NCBI GenBank assembly: GCA_964538875.1
Contig: CAZIHO010000046.1
Coordinates: forward strand, 1 to 24,739
Length of the DNA: 24,739 bases
Reading direction: 5' to 3'
Origin: CAZIHO01 sp964538875
GTDB taxonomy: Bacteria; Pseudomonadota; Gammaproteobacteria; Chromatiales; Chromatiaceae
Shown here: piece after piece, positions 1 to 8,762 of the stretch
Position numbering within the stretch: position 1 is the stretch's first letter
How the letters are laid out: the number at the start of each line of letters is the position of its first letter
Translations under genes and position numbers: made by a program
The notes under the pieces: generated by a model
Databases searched by the model: none
Told to the model about the DNA's origin: nothing
Seen by the model: only the letters and a program-made list of their open reading frames with translations

Positions 1-1086
1 TTCAAATGCGGCATCGTGGGCCTGCCCAACGTGGGCAAGTCCACCCTCTTCAACGCCTTGACCAAGGCGGCCATCGCCGCCGAGAACTATCCGTTCTGCA
101 CCATCGACCCAAACGTGGGCATGGTGCCCCTGCCCGACCCCCGGCTCCAGGTTCTGGCGGCAATCGTCCGTCCGCAAAAGCTGATCCCCACCACCATGCA
201 ATTCGTGGACATCGCCGGACTGGTGGCGGGGGCGTCCCGGGGCGAGGGGCTGGGTAATAAGTTCTTGGCCAACATCCGGGAAACGGACGCCATCGCCCAG
301 GTGGTGCGTTGCTTCGAGGACGATGACGTGATCCACGTGGCGGGCCGGGTGGACCCAGTGTCCGACATCGAGGTCATCAACACGGAACTGGCCCTGGCGG
401 ACCTGGAATCCGTGGAAAAGGCCCTGGACCGGACCTTGCGTCAAGCCAAGTCCGGGGATAAGAAAATCCTCGGCCGCAAGGACCTGCTGGAACGCATCCG
501 GGACCATCTCAACCAGGCCCTGCCGGTGCGCTCCCTGGGGCTAAACGGGGAGCAACTGGCGGAGATCCGGGACCTGTTCCTGCTCACCGCCAAGCCCAAC
601 CTCTATATCGCCAACGTGGCCGAAACTGGCTTCGCCCACAACCCGCACCTGGAAGCGGTGCGTGCCCTGGCCGCCACCGAAGGCTCCGAGGTAGTGCCCA
701 TTTGCGCGGCCATCGAGGCGGAAATCGCGGAATTGGAAGAAGACGAAAAGGTCGAATTTCTGGCAGAAATGGGCCTGGAGGAACCGGGTCTCAACCGGGT
801 GGTACGGGCCGGCTACCGTCTGCTCGGACTGGAAACCTATTTCACCGCCGGTCCCAAGGAAGTGCGCGCCTGGACGATTCCGCAGGGCGCCACCGCGCCC
901 CAGGCCGCCGGCGTCATTCATACCGACTTCGAGCGGGGCTTCATCCGTGCCGAGGTCATCGCCTATGGGGATTTTGTGGCCGGCAAGGGCGAACAGGGCG
1001 CCAAGGAAGCCGGCAAGCTCCGCTCCGAGGGCAAGGAATACCTGGTCCAGGACGGCGACGTGATTCATTTCCGCTTCAACGTCTGA
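1..1086 (+). CDS. ychF: Redox-regulated ATPase YchF (Obg family), 5' end cut by window
   Basis: YchF is a ribosome-associated P-loop NTPase of the Obg/TRAFAC group that prefers ATP over GTP and acts in translation and oxidative-stress responses in the cytoplasm. The reading frame is open from base 1 and starts FKCGIVGLPNVGKST, so only the first one or two residues (normally Met-Gly or Met-Ser) are missing; the GTG at base 16 is internal. The P-loop GLPNVGKS and Walker B-type DIAGLV are present. The base-specificity loop reads NVAE rather than NKxD, which is the family signature behind ATP preference. The C-terminal TGS domain is intact and ends in HFRFNV. About 361 residues are visible against 363 in E. 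coli. In many proteobacteria pth lies directly upstream; that would fall outside this window. Identification is secure. Confidence 0.96.
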   Translation, partial: FKCGIVGLPNVGKSTLFNALTKAAIAAENYPFCTIDPNVGMVPLPDPRLQVLAAIVRPQKLIPTTMQFVDIAGLVAGASRGEGLGNKFLANIRETDAIAQVVRCFEDDDVIHVAGRVDPVSDIEVINTELALADLESVEKALDRTLRQAKSGDKKILGRKDLLERIRDHLNQALPVRSLGLNGEQLAEIRDLFLLTAKPNLYIANVAETGFAHNPHLEAVRALAATEGSEVVPICAAIEAEIAELEEDEKVEFLAEMGLEEPGLNRVVRAGYRLLGLETYFTAGPKEVRAWTIPQGATAPQAAGVIHTDFERGFIRAEVIAYGDFVAGKGEQGAKEAGKLRSEGKEYLVQDGDVIHFRFNV

Positions 1087-1105
1087 GGCACCCCCATGGC
1101 TCCGG

Positions 1106-1131
1106 CGCGGGCTGGTTCCGGCCAGCCTGCG
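1106..1131 (+). terminator. GC-rich hairpin 20 nt after ychF
   Basis: Arms CGCGGGCTGG and CCAGCCTGCG pair over 10 bp with one G-T wobble around a 6-nt loop (TTCCGG). It sits just behind the ychF stop codon, where a terminator is expected. There is no T-run after the stem, so it is not a classical intrinsic terminator; it could act with Rho or as a 3'-end stabiliser. Confidence 0.4.
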
Positions 1132-1462
1132 TTGGGAACCGTGCCCGCGCCACCCATTAGGCGGCGTGCCTGCTGATCCAAGCCTGGGACGGCGGTTGTT
1201 CCAACAGCTCCATCGCCTTTATCACCCGCGCACTAGCCTGAAAATCCGTCCGACGGCGATTGCACGAGTATGCTTGTAGGGTATCCCTTGACCAGGCAAT
1301 TTCTCGGTTAGATGGGAGCCCAGATCATGGGCCTGCTCAACCTAACGGCATCTCTGCCGCTTCCCTTGCATGAGCAACATCCCCACTGCCGTGGCGCTGG
1401 CCGATCGACATCGCCGTTACGCCCCAACCGATGGATTCGGACCGCGCTAGCGAAGACATAGC
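1132..1462. other. Intergenic region, no gene recognised
   Basis: About 330 bases separate the ychF hairpin from the next gene. I see no convincing ORF or RNA gene. A weak sigma-70-like pair, TTGACC at 1288-1293 and TAGATG at 1309-1314, has a short 15-bp spacer and is only a guess for the promoter of the downstream response regulator. Confidence 0.35.
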
Positions 1463-2719
1463 ATGATCCAACCGCCGCCAACCCCCACGCCGGACCCGCC
1501 TAAGGTTTCTCTAGCGACCATCCTGATCTTGGATGACCAGCCCCAGAACCTGGTGATTCTGGCGTCGACCCTGCGGCCCTTCTACCAGGTTAGGGCCGCC
1601 ACCTCGGGACTCCAGTGTCTGGCAGTAGCCAGCAGCGAACCCAGGCCGGACCTCATCCTGCTCGACATCGACATGCCGGACATGGACGGTTACCAAGTGC
1701 TCCAGTCGTTGCGGGACAACCCGGTCACCCAGGGCATCCCGGTGATTTTTGTGACGGCCCTAGACACGGAAGATTCCGAACAGCGGGGACTGGATCTGGG
1801 CGCGGTGGATTACATCACTAAACCCGTGAAACCGGCGATCCTGCTGGCCCGGGTGCGGATCCATTTGGAACTCCGGGAAGCCCGCGAACGGCTTGCCCAT
1901 CAGAATACCTGGCTGGAAGCCCAGGTCGCGGAACGCACCCAAGCCCTCAAACACCAGTACATCGAGACGATCAAGGTCTTTTCCGATGTGGTCGAGTCCG
2001 CCCCCGGTATTCCCCGCAACGGCCGCAACAAGGCGGATCTGGCCCGGCGGGTGGCCAAAGTCATGGACCTGGATAGCAAGTCCCTGCAGGACCTGATCTT
2101 CGCGGCCCTGCTGCTACAGATCGGTAAGGTTGGCCTGCCCAGTTCCCTATTGAGCCGCCCCTTTGAGCTACTTTCCCAACCGGAGCGGGCCGATTACCTC
2201 AAACATGCGGTTGCTGGCGCCCAATTGCTGTCGAGCTTTAGCCAGCTCAACGAAGTAGCACGCATCGTGCGCCATCAATACGAACACCTGGACGGTAGCG
2301 GGGTGCCGGACCATCTGACTGGAGCCGAGATTCCCCTGGGATCCCGCATCTTGGCAGTGATCCAAGAATATCTGGATACCTTGGAAGGCCAGATCACCGG
2401 CAAACGGGAAACGGTCGGGGTCACCCAACAACGCATCCTGCGCAAGCGCGGCACCCATTTCGACCTCAAGGTGGTGAACGCCTTGATCGAGGTGGTGGGC
2501 TGGGTGGGCGGCGCATCCTATCGCCCCATCCTGTCGCTGACCGTCGATGAACTCTATCCCGGCATGAACCTGCTGGTCGCCAAAAGCAAACAAGTCGTGT
2601 ATCTCAATAGCACCATCTTGACAGAAGATAACATCCGGGCTTTGCAGCTAGCACGGGACCAGGGCGTGCAACTGGAGATTCTGGTCCGGGCCCGGACCGA
2701 CAAACTCGGTCAGGGCTAG
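1463..2719 (+). CDS. Response regulator with degenerate HD-GYP domain
   Basis: A 418-residue two-component output protein. Residues about 18-135 are a complete receiver domain: acidic pair D24-D25, phospho-acceptor D68 in LLDIDMPDMDG, switch T98 and K120-P121. A predicted coiled coil (about 135-165) leads to an HD-GYP-like fold. Active HD-GYP phosphodiesterases hydrolyse cyclic-di-GMP with a bimetal centre. Here the hallmark HDxGK is LQIGK (L218-Q219), the GYP loop is GVP (270-272), and the first metal-ligand His region reads NGRNKADLARR without His. HQYEHLDGSG (261-270) still aligns with the family. The C-terminal 80 residues contain a VDELYPGMNLL segment like the tail of other HD-GYP regulators. 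I infer a phosphorylation-controlled binding or regulatory protein rather than an enzyme. No strong Shine-Dalgarno precedes the ATG, but it fits the domain start. It converges on the kinase gene. Confidence 0.85.
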   Translation: MIQPPPTPTPDPPKVSLATILILDDQPQNLVILASTLRPFYQVRAATSGLQCLAVASSEPRPDLILLDIDMPDMDGYQVLQSLRDNPVTQGIPVIFVTALDTEDSEQRGLDLGAVDYITKPVKPAILLARVRIHLELREARERLAHQNTWLEAQVAERTQALKHQYIETIKVFSDVVESAPGIPRNGRNKADLARRVAKVMDLDSKSLQDLIFAALLLQIGKVGLPSSLLSRPFELLSQPERADYLKHAVAGAQLLSSFSQLNEVARIVRHQYEHLDGSGVPDHLTGAEIPLGSRILAVIQEYLDTLEGQITGKRETVGVTQQRILRKRGTHFDLKVVNALIEVVGWVGGASYRPILSLTVDELYPGMNLLVAKSKQVVYLNSTILTEDNIRALQLARDQGVQLEILVRARTDKLGQG

Positions 2720-2826
2720 CGCCGAACCCCATCCGCAACCCTTCCGCCAGGGTCGAATGAAGCAGGGTTCCGGGGTCGCGAGGCAGGCGTCCGTCCCGCC
2801 GGAATCAAGGCCCCCGGTGTCCAGAC

Positions 2827-5800
2827 TCAGGATCCCGGTCCCAATCCGGACCCGCGCACCGTAACCAAGGCCGCCTCGAAATCGAACGCTTCGATCTGCC
2901 GGGCCAGCCGTTGGCCCTGGTCCCCGAGGGCGGCCAGCAACAACCCCCGGGACCGCTCGAACACTTCCGCCGCCTCAGTGTCGCTGATCTCCAGCAGGGG
3001 CTCCAACTCGGCCAGCACCGACCGTACCTGGGCGGGGTCTGGAGCCGCCGGTTCCGGATGGCCAGCGGCGGCGGCTTCCAAGTGGGCGTCCAGCTCCCGT
3101 ATCACCCGGTCCAACTGGTCCGCCAATCCCAGGGCCAGGGAGATCGCCTCCGGCCGTCCCGCCCGGGCCACCTCCTCCAGGTGCAGGGCGCAGGATTTCA
3201 ACCCTTGGGCGAGTACACCGCCGGCGGTCCCTTTGACGCTGTGGGCGATGCGGGCGACCTGGCCGCAATCGCCAGCGCGGACCGCATCCCGCAATTGCGC
3301 CGCCTGCCCTGCGCTGCCGTGGGCCGCCGTGGTCAGCAACCGGGGCAGTAAGTCCCCGAAGTCCCGATAGCGGGCATTCAAGGCCGCCCAATCGATCAAG
3401 CCCTGGGCCGGTTCGGCCGCCGGCGCGCTCGGCTCCACGACCACCGGCCGGGCGGTTGCCCCGGACCCTCCCCGGTCCCGGGCATGGGCGAGGATGAGGG
3501 TTACCAAGTCCTCCAACTCCACCGGCTTGGCCAGGTGGTCTCGCATGCCCGCCGCCAGGCAGCGCTCCCGGTCCGCCGGCATGGCATGGGCGGTGAGACC
3601 CACCACCGGCAGCCAGGGATCGAGCGCGAGAATCTGGTGCGTCGCCTCGTAGCCATCCATCTCCGGCATCTGAACGTCCATGAGCACCAGGTCAAAGCTC
3701 GACCCACCGCGCCGGCGCACCTCCTCCACCGCTTCCCGGCCGCCGCTTGCCTGGACCAGCCGGCAGCCCTCCCGGTTCAGCATGGCCCCCAGTTCCAAGC
3801 GATTGACCTCATGGTCGTCCACCACCAGGATCGCCAAGCCGTGCAGCCGGCCCTCGCCCGACTGGGGCGGGGTATCCGCCAGGCCCCGCGGCTGGAAGCA
3901 GATGCGGCCGGCCGGCTCCTCCAGGGGCACCCGCACCTCGAAGACCGAGCCCTCGCCAGGCTGGCTGCGCAGAGTTAACTCGCCGCCCATCAGGTCCACC
4001 AGGCGTTTGCTGATGGTCAGCCCAAGGCCGGTGCCACCAAAGCGGCGGCTGATGGAGCCGTCGGCCTGCTCGAAGGGCTGAAACAGCCGCGCCACCTGGT
4101 CGCTGCTCATGCCGATGCCGGTGTCCGCCACCCTGACCACTAGCTGGTCCGCCTCCCGGGCGGCGGCCAGGGTCACCGCGCCCTGCCCGGTAAACTTGAT
4201 GGCGTTGGACAGCAGATTGCCCAGCACCTGGGACAGGCGCAGGCCGTCCGCCCGGCAACTGGCCGGCAGGTCGGCGGCCGCCTCAATCCGAAAGTCGAGC
4301 CCTTTGTCCCGAGCGCGCTCCGCCACCTGCTCGGTGACCTGGGACAACAGCGCGCTGAGGTCTACGGGGCCAGGTTCCAGGGTCAGCTTGCCGGCCTCGA
4401 TCTTGGAAAAGTCGAGGATGTCGTTGACGGCGCCGAGCAGTGCCTGACCGGCGCCGCTGATGCGCCGGAACAGGCCCTGGGCCTTGCTGCCCTTGCTGTC
4501 CCGTAGCCCGATCTGAGTAAGGCCGAGCACGGCGTTGAGCGGTGTGCGGATCTCATGGCTCATGTTGGCCAGGAATTCGGCCTTCAGCCGCGCCAGCCGC
4601 TCGGCCGCCTCCAGCGCTTCCTGCCGGGCCGCCTCGGCACGCTTCCGGGCGCTGATGTCGGTAAAGCTGACCACCGCCCCGGTGATGACCCCGTCCTGCC
4701 GGATGGGATGGGAAGAGTAAGCTACCGGGACCAGATGTCCGTCCGCATGCCGGAACCGCTCGTCGTCCTTGCGCAGCACCTGGCCGCCCCGCAGGGTCAG
4801 CCACATCGGGCACTCGCTGGCGGGGCAGGAGCGACCATCCGCCCAGCTATGCTGGATCAGGTCGTGCAACGGGCGGCCGAGCAGGTCCTGGGACTCGTAA
4901 CCCAGCAGGGCGCAGGCGGCAGGGTTGATGAAGGTACAACGGCCCTCCAGGTCCAGGCCGTAAATACCGTCGCCGCTCGACTCCAGGATCAGGCGACTGC
5001 GCTCCTCGGCCAACGTAAGGGCCAGGGTGCGGGCCTCCACCAGTTCCTCCAGATGCAGCCGGTAATGCTCCAACTCCTGCTCGGCCTGCTTGCGCTGGGT
5101 GACATCTCGTACGATGCCCACCGCACACCAGCGGTCCTTCATCCGCACCGCCGATAGGGACAACTCGATGGGAAATTCCGTACCATCCCGGCGGCAGGCC
5201 ACCAGTTCCAGGGTCTTGCCGATGGCGGCGCCCTGGCCGGTGGCCCGGAATCCGGCGAATCCCGCGGCCTGGGCCGCACGGTAGCGTTCGGGAGCGACCA
5301 GCGAGTGCAGGACCGCGCCCAGCGCCTGGGCTGCCGGGTAGCCGAACATCCGCTCGGCGGCCGGGTTCCACAGCCTGACCCGGCCGTCGTCGTCGATCAT
5401 GATCACCGCGTCCTGGGCGGTGGCAATGACGATCCTAAGCCGCTCTTCACTGTCGCGCAGGGCCTGATCGGCCCGCAACCGTTCGGTGACGTCATGACCG
5501 ACCGCCAGCAAGCCTAGCATCCCGCCCCACTCATCCTTGAGGGTCCGGAACAGCCACTCGATCTGCCGCTCCTCGCCGCCCCGGGTGCGGAGGGCGTTGA
5601 CATTGCCGGGGGGGGGAGCACCGCAGAAGGCGTCCTGCAACAGCCGGCGGCTAGCCTCCCGGTCTTGGGCTGGGACAAAGGTATCGATCCAGTCCTGGCC
5701 CCGCACCTCGGCCAGAGCATAGCCACTGATGCCTTCCAGGTAGGGGTTGAAGCGCAGGATGCGGCCCTGGGCATCCAGCAGCAGGATGATGACTTGGGCC

Positions 5801-7548
5801 AGGTCGACCAGGCTTTCCGCCAAATCGCGCTCCCGGCGCAGTGCCTCAGCGGCGGCCTTGCGCTCAGTGATGTCCCGCACGCTAGCCTGCAAATACAGGC
5901 CTTCCTCTCCCTCGATACAGGTCAGCAGCACGTCGCAGGGAAAGCGGTGCCCGTCAAGCCGCTGGTGTTCCCATTCGAAGAAGGCCGAACCGTCGCGCAG
6001 CGCGGTGGCGATCATTTCGCCTGCCTTGTCGCTGGAGCGGCTGCCGTCCGGCTGGCGCTCCGGTGAAACGTCAGCGGGCGTGAGCCGGGTGAACTCGGCC
6101 AGGCTGGCTGCGCCGAACAAGCTGAGAGTCGCCGGGTTTGCCTCGATAAAGCGCCAGGATGGGGGGGCCGTCAGCATCAGGGCATCCCGGGACCGGTCGA
6201 ACAGGAGCCGGTTGCGTTCCTCGCTAAGGCGCAGCCGCTCAATGTCCCGCTTGCGGTCCGTGACGTCCAGGTTGATCCCGGAAAGGAGCACCACCTGTCC
6301 ATCGGGACCATATTGGGCCCGGCCTTTGGTCACCAGCCAGCGTGTCGCCCCCGGTGTCGGTTCCACCCGGTACTCCACCTCGAAATCCTCGCGGCGGGCA
6401 ATGTTGCCGCCCCACTGGGCGTCAATGCGGGCCAAATCGTCCGGGTGGACCAGCGCCCGCCAGTCGTCGTTGGACCTCAGGGTGCCAGGGGCCAGGCCCA
6501 GCAGGCGCTCGGTTTCGGGGGACCAGTAACTCTGACCGGTCTGGACGTTCCATTCCCAGATCCCAACGCTTGCCCCGGCCTGCGCCAACAACAGGCGCTG
6601 CTCGCTCCGGTACAGCGCCTCTTGCGCCAACTTGTAATCGGTGATGTCCCGATAGCTGCCGCACCGGCCGAGTAAGGTGCCTTGCTCATCATAAATCGGG
6701 CGACATTGGTATCCGATCCAGCGGGTTTCCCCATCACGNNNNNNNNNNNNNNNNNNNNNNNNNNNNNNNNNNNNNNNNNNNNNNNNNNNNNNNNNNNNNN
6801 NNNNNNNNNNNNNNNNNNNNNNNNNNNNNNNNNNNNNNGACTGATAACAGGTCAGATCCTCCGGATGGAGGAGGCGCGCCATCAAACCAGGATCGTCCAG
6901 AAATTCCTCGGGGCCATAGCCAGTTAGAGCCAGGATGGCCGGCGAGACATAGTGGAAGTGTCCATCGGGAGCGATCCAGACGATAGGGTCGACGGCGTTT
7001 TCCGCCAGCAAGCGAAAGGTCTGTTCCGACTCCTGGAGGTCCTGGTTGTCGTGACCGAGGGGGGAAACGCCGGTCAGTGCCAAGTGCAGTGTCACTTTCC
7101 CGCCGGGGGACACGTGGCGCCAACAGTCGGCATGGACGAGGGACCGTGAGCCGTCGCCATGCTCCAGTTCCAGGTCCAGTGCCTGTCTGCCATCAGCGGC
7201 CAAGGAGCTAGCGCACAAGCGCCGCCAGTGCTGGCGGTAGGGCGCGCTGACCCACTGGTCAAAGGGGCGGTTGACGAGTTGCCCCCGCTCGACGTGGAGC
7301 AGGTTGGCGGCGGCGAGGTTGGCTTCCAGGAGCAGTCCGGTGCCGGTGAGCCTGAGCAAGCCGAGCGTGGCTAACTCATAAAGATCAAAATACTGACTGC
7401 GTAACTGCTCCAGTTCCCTCTGGCGTAGCTGAAGTTCCTGCAACAACTCGTCCCGGGACAGCGTCTGCCAGTCGGCTGGCGACGCGTTGGCGCGAGGCTC
7501 CGCGGCGCCGCCGCCAAGGATCGGCGGCACATCCTGCTCGGGACTCAT
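2827..7548 (-). CDS. Multi-PAS hybrid sensor histidine kinase with receiver and HPt domains
   Basis: A very large (1573 residues, counting a 100-N gap as 34) soluble hybrid kinase. No transmembrane segment or signal peptide is visible, so sensing is presumably cytoplasmic. Order of domains: short N-terminal coiled coil, then seven PAS/PAC units at roughly 55-165, 172-306, 318-432, 445-560, 575-690, 700-815 and 845-965, most ending in a DIT/DVT-x-RK type PAC motif. HisKA follows with phospho-acceptor H998 in SHEIRTPLN. The HATPase domain has an N-box near 1112 and G-boxes DTGIGM and GGTGLGL. The receiver has D1291 in MDVQMPEMDG. The HPt domain has H1436 in AHSVKGTAGG, and a roughly 100-residue conserved-looking tail ends the protein. 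The architecture gives a full His-Asp-His phosphorelay; the natural partner is the HD-GYP regulator upstream, whose stop codon overlaps this ATG (ATGA). Ligands cannot be predicted. PAS2 is interrupted by the assembly gap, and a C9 tract lies in PAS5. Confidence 0.93.
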   Translation of the reverse strand: MSPEQDVPPILGGGAAEPRANASPADWQTLSRDELLQELQLRQRELEQLRSQYFDLYELATLGLLRLTGTGLLLEANLAAANLLHVERGQLVNRPFDQWVSAPYRQHWRRLCASSLAADGRQALDLELEHGDGSRSLVHADCWRHVSPGGKVTLHLALTGVSPLGHDNQDLQESEQTFRLLAENAVDPIVWIAPDGHFHYVSPAILALTGYGPEEFLDDPGLMARLLHPEDLTCYQXXXXXXXXXXXXXXXXXXXXXXXXXXXXXXXXXXRDGETRWIGYQCRPIYDEQGTLLGRCGSYRDITDYKLAQEALYRSEQRLLLAQAGASVGIWEWNVQTGQSYWSPETERLLGLAPGTLRSNDDWRALVHPDDLARIDAQWGGNIARREDFEVEYRVEPTPGATRWLVTKGRAQYGPDGQVVLLSGINLDVTDRKRDIERLRLSEERNRLLFDRSRDALMLTAPPSWRFIEANPATLSLFGAASLAEFTRLTPADVSPERQPDGSRSSDKAGEMIATALRDGSAFFEWEHQRLDGHRFPCDVLLTCIEGEEGLYLQASVRDITERKAAAEALRRERDLAESLVDLAQVIILLLDAQGRILRFNPYLEGISGYALAEVRGQDWIDTFVPAQDREASRRLLQDAFCGAPPPGNVNALRTRGGEERQIEWLFRTLKDEWGGMLGLLAVGHDVTERLRADQALRDSEERLRIVIATAQDAVIMIDDDGRVRLWNPAAERMFGYPAAQALGAVLHSLVAPERYRAAQAAGFAGFRATGQGAAIGKTLELVACRRDGTEFPIELSLSAVRMKDRWCAVGIVRDVTQRKQAEQELEHYRLHLEELVEARTLALTLAEERSRLILESSGDGIYGLDLEGRCTFINPAACALLGYESQDLLGRPLHDLIQHSWADGRSCPASECPMWLTLRGGQVLRKDDERFRHADGHLVPVAYSSHPIRQDGVITGAVVSFTDISARKRAEAARQEALEAAERLARLKAEFLANMSHEIRTPLNAVLGLTQIGLRDSKGSKAQGLFRRISGAGQALLGAVNDILDFSKIEAGKLTLEPGPVDLSALLSQVTEQVAERARDKGLDFRIEAAADLPASCRADGLRLSQVLGNLLSNAIKFTGQGAVTLAAAREADQLVVRVADTGIGMSSDQVARLFQPFEQADGSISRRFGGTGLGLTISKRLVDLMGGELTLRSQPGEGSVFEVRVPLEEPAGRICFQPRGLADTPPQSGEGRLHGLAILVVDDHEVNRLELGAMLNREGCRLVQASGGREAVEEVRRRGGSSFDLVLMDVQMPEMDGYEATHQILALDPWLPVVGLTAHAMPADRERCLAAGMRDHLAKPVELEDLVTLILAHARDRGGSGATARPVVVEPSAPAAEPAQGLIDWAALNARYRDFGDLLPRLLTTAAHGSAGQAAQLRDAVRAGDCGQVARIAHSVKGTAGGVLAQGLKSCALHLEEVARAGRPEAISLALGLADQLDRVIRELDAHLEAAAAGHPEPAAPDPAQVRSVLAELEPLLEISDTEAAEVFERSRGLLLAALGDQGQRLARQIEAFDFEAALVTVRGSGLGPGS
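6739..6838. other. Assembly gap of 100 N inside the kinase gene
   Basis: Exactly 100 N, the conventional unknown-length placeholder. It falls in PAS2 between HPEDLTCYQ and RDGETRWIG. PAS domains normally have about 20-30 residues between these landmarks, so the true missing length is probably close to 100 bases. The frame being kept across the N run is fortuitous and not evidence of length. The flanks do not repeat each other. Confidence 0.97.
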
Positions 7549-8741
7549 GGGACCCTCTCCCCGGCCGTAACTGGGAGCCTCGGCGCGGCGTAGCTTGGCC
7601 CATCGGTCGGACCCCGGTCGGCAAACTCCCGCGCGATGCCGGCGATGCGGGACTGCTGCTCCCTGAACACGGCCACCAGGGACGGGTCGAACTGACCGCT
7701 CTCTTGGGAAATTATATAATCAGACGCCGCCTCCGCCGACAGGGCGGCCCGGTAGGTGCGGGGGGAGGTGAGCGCGTCGAATACGTCCGCCACCGCCATG
7801 ATGCGGGCCGGCAGCGGGATCGCCTCCCCGGCCAAGCCGTCCGGGTAGCCAGTTCCATCCCAGCGTTCGTGGTGGTGGGTAGCGATCAGCGAGGCGACCT
7901 CCAGGAACGCCAGGGCCGAGGGTCGTTCGGGACCCCAGGCCGCGCCCTGATGGGCCAGACAGCGCTCGATGGCCCGGTCGATGGCCGTACCCCCGATTCG
8001 CGCATGGCCCTTCATCACCTCGAATTCTCCGGGGGTCAAGGGACCGGGCTTGAGGAGAATATGGTCGGGGATGCCAATTTTGCCCAGGTCATGCAGCGCG
8101 GCCGCCTTGATGATCTGATCGAGCCGCTCCCCATCCAGGGCCGCGGTCCAACGCGGGTCCTGGGCCAGGCCCCGGGCCAGGACCTCCAGATAGGCTTGGG
8201 TCCGGTAGATGTGGTTGCCAATATCGGTGTCCCGGGTCTCGGCCAGGCCGGCCAGGGCATTCAGACTGACCTCCTGAATCAGCAGGTTGTCCCGCAGGCG
8301 CCGCCGCACCTCCGCCTCCAGCCAGGCATTTTGAACCCGGAGCTGGTCCCGCGCCGCCTTGATTTCCAGTTGCGCCCGCACCCGGGCCATGACGATGGCG
8401 GGATTCACCGGCTTGGTCAGATAATCGACCGCTCCCAGACTCAGCCCATGGGCCTCGTCAACGGCGTCGCTGAGCGCCGTGATGAAAATGACCGGAATAT
8501 CGCGGGTGGCCGGCTGGGTCCGCAACTGAGCGAGAACGCCGTAGCCGTCCAACACCGGCATCATCACATCCAGCAGGATCAGATCCGGCACCGGCGGACC
8601 GGCGGCGGCGCGCAGCGCCCTTTCCCCCGAGGTCACCGCGAGGACCCGCCCCAGGGAAGCGAGCACCCCCGACAACACCGCAAGATTCGCCGGTTCATCG
8701 TCGACCACCAGGATTACCGGCATCGGGCTGGACGTACCCAA
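7545..8741 (-). CDS. RpfG-type response regulator, HD-GYP cyclic-di-GMP phosphodiesterase
   Basis: A 398-residue regulator that probably degrades cyclic-di-GMP when phosphorylated. The receiver domain (about 8-125) has D14-D15, phospho-acceptor D58 in LLDVMMPVLDG, T88 and K110-P111. A coiled-coil linker leads to a fully intact HD-GYP domain: GNHIYRTQ (H177), LHDLGKIGIPD (H217-D218), KGHARIG (H246), HHHERWDGTGYP (H289-H291, GYP 298-300) and ADVFDALTS. The start is the TTG at 8741: a perfect AAGGAGG sits 6 nt upstream, whereas the first ATG (codon 7) would be 24 nt away. The stop codon overlaps the kinase start by ATGA, so the two are probably translationally coupled and form a cognate kinase-regulator pair. 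Contrast with the degenerate paralogue at 1463-2719. Confidence 0.93.
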   Translation of the reverse strand: MGTSSPMPVILVVDDEPANLAVLSGVLASLGRVLAVTSGERALRAAAGPPVPDLILLDVMMPVLDGYGVLAQLRTQPATRDIPVIFITALSDAVDEAHGLSLGAVDYLTKPVNPAIVMARVRAQLEIKAARDQLRVQNAWLEAEVRRRLRDNLLIQEVSLNALAGLAETRDTDIGNHIYRTQAYLEVLARGLAQDPRWTAALDGERLDQIIKAAALHDLGKIGIPDHILLKPGPLTPGEFEVMKGHARIGGTAIDRAIERCLAHQGAAWGPERPSALAFLEVASLIATHHHERWDGTGYPDGLAGEAIPLPARIMAVADVFDALTSPRTYRAALSAEAASDYIISQESGQFDPSLVAVFREQQSRIAGIAREFADRGPTDGPSYAAPRLPVTAGERVP

Positions 8742-8747
8742 GTCGAA

Positions 8748-8754
8748 CCTCCTT
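8748..8754 (-). promoter_or_regulatory. Strong Shine-Dalgarno site selecting a TTG start
   Basis: AAGGAGG on the minus strand, 6 nt before a TTG codon. It decides the start of the HD-GYP response regulator in favour of TTG over the internal ATG at 8723. Confidence 0.8.
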
Positions 8755-8762
8755 CATCAGCA

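Noticed and set aside
2738..2753. ACCCT-TCCGCC-AGGGT hairpin between the convergent regulator and kinase genes
   Set aside because: Only 5 bp of stem and no T-run; too weak to call a terminator.
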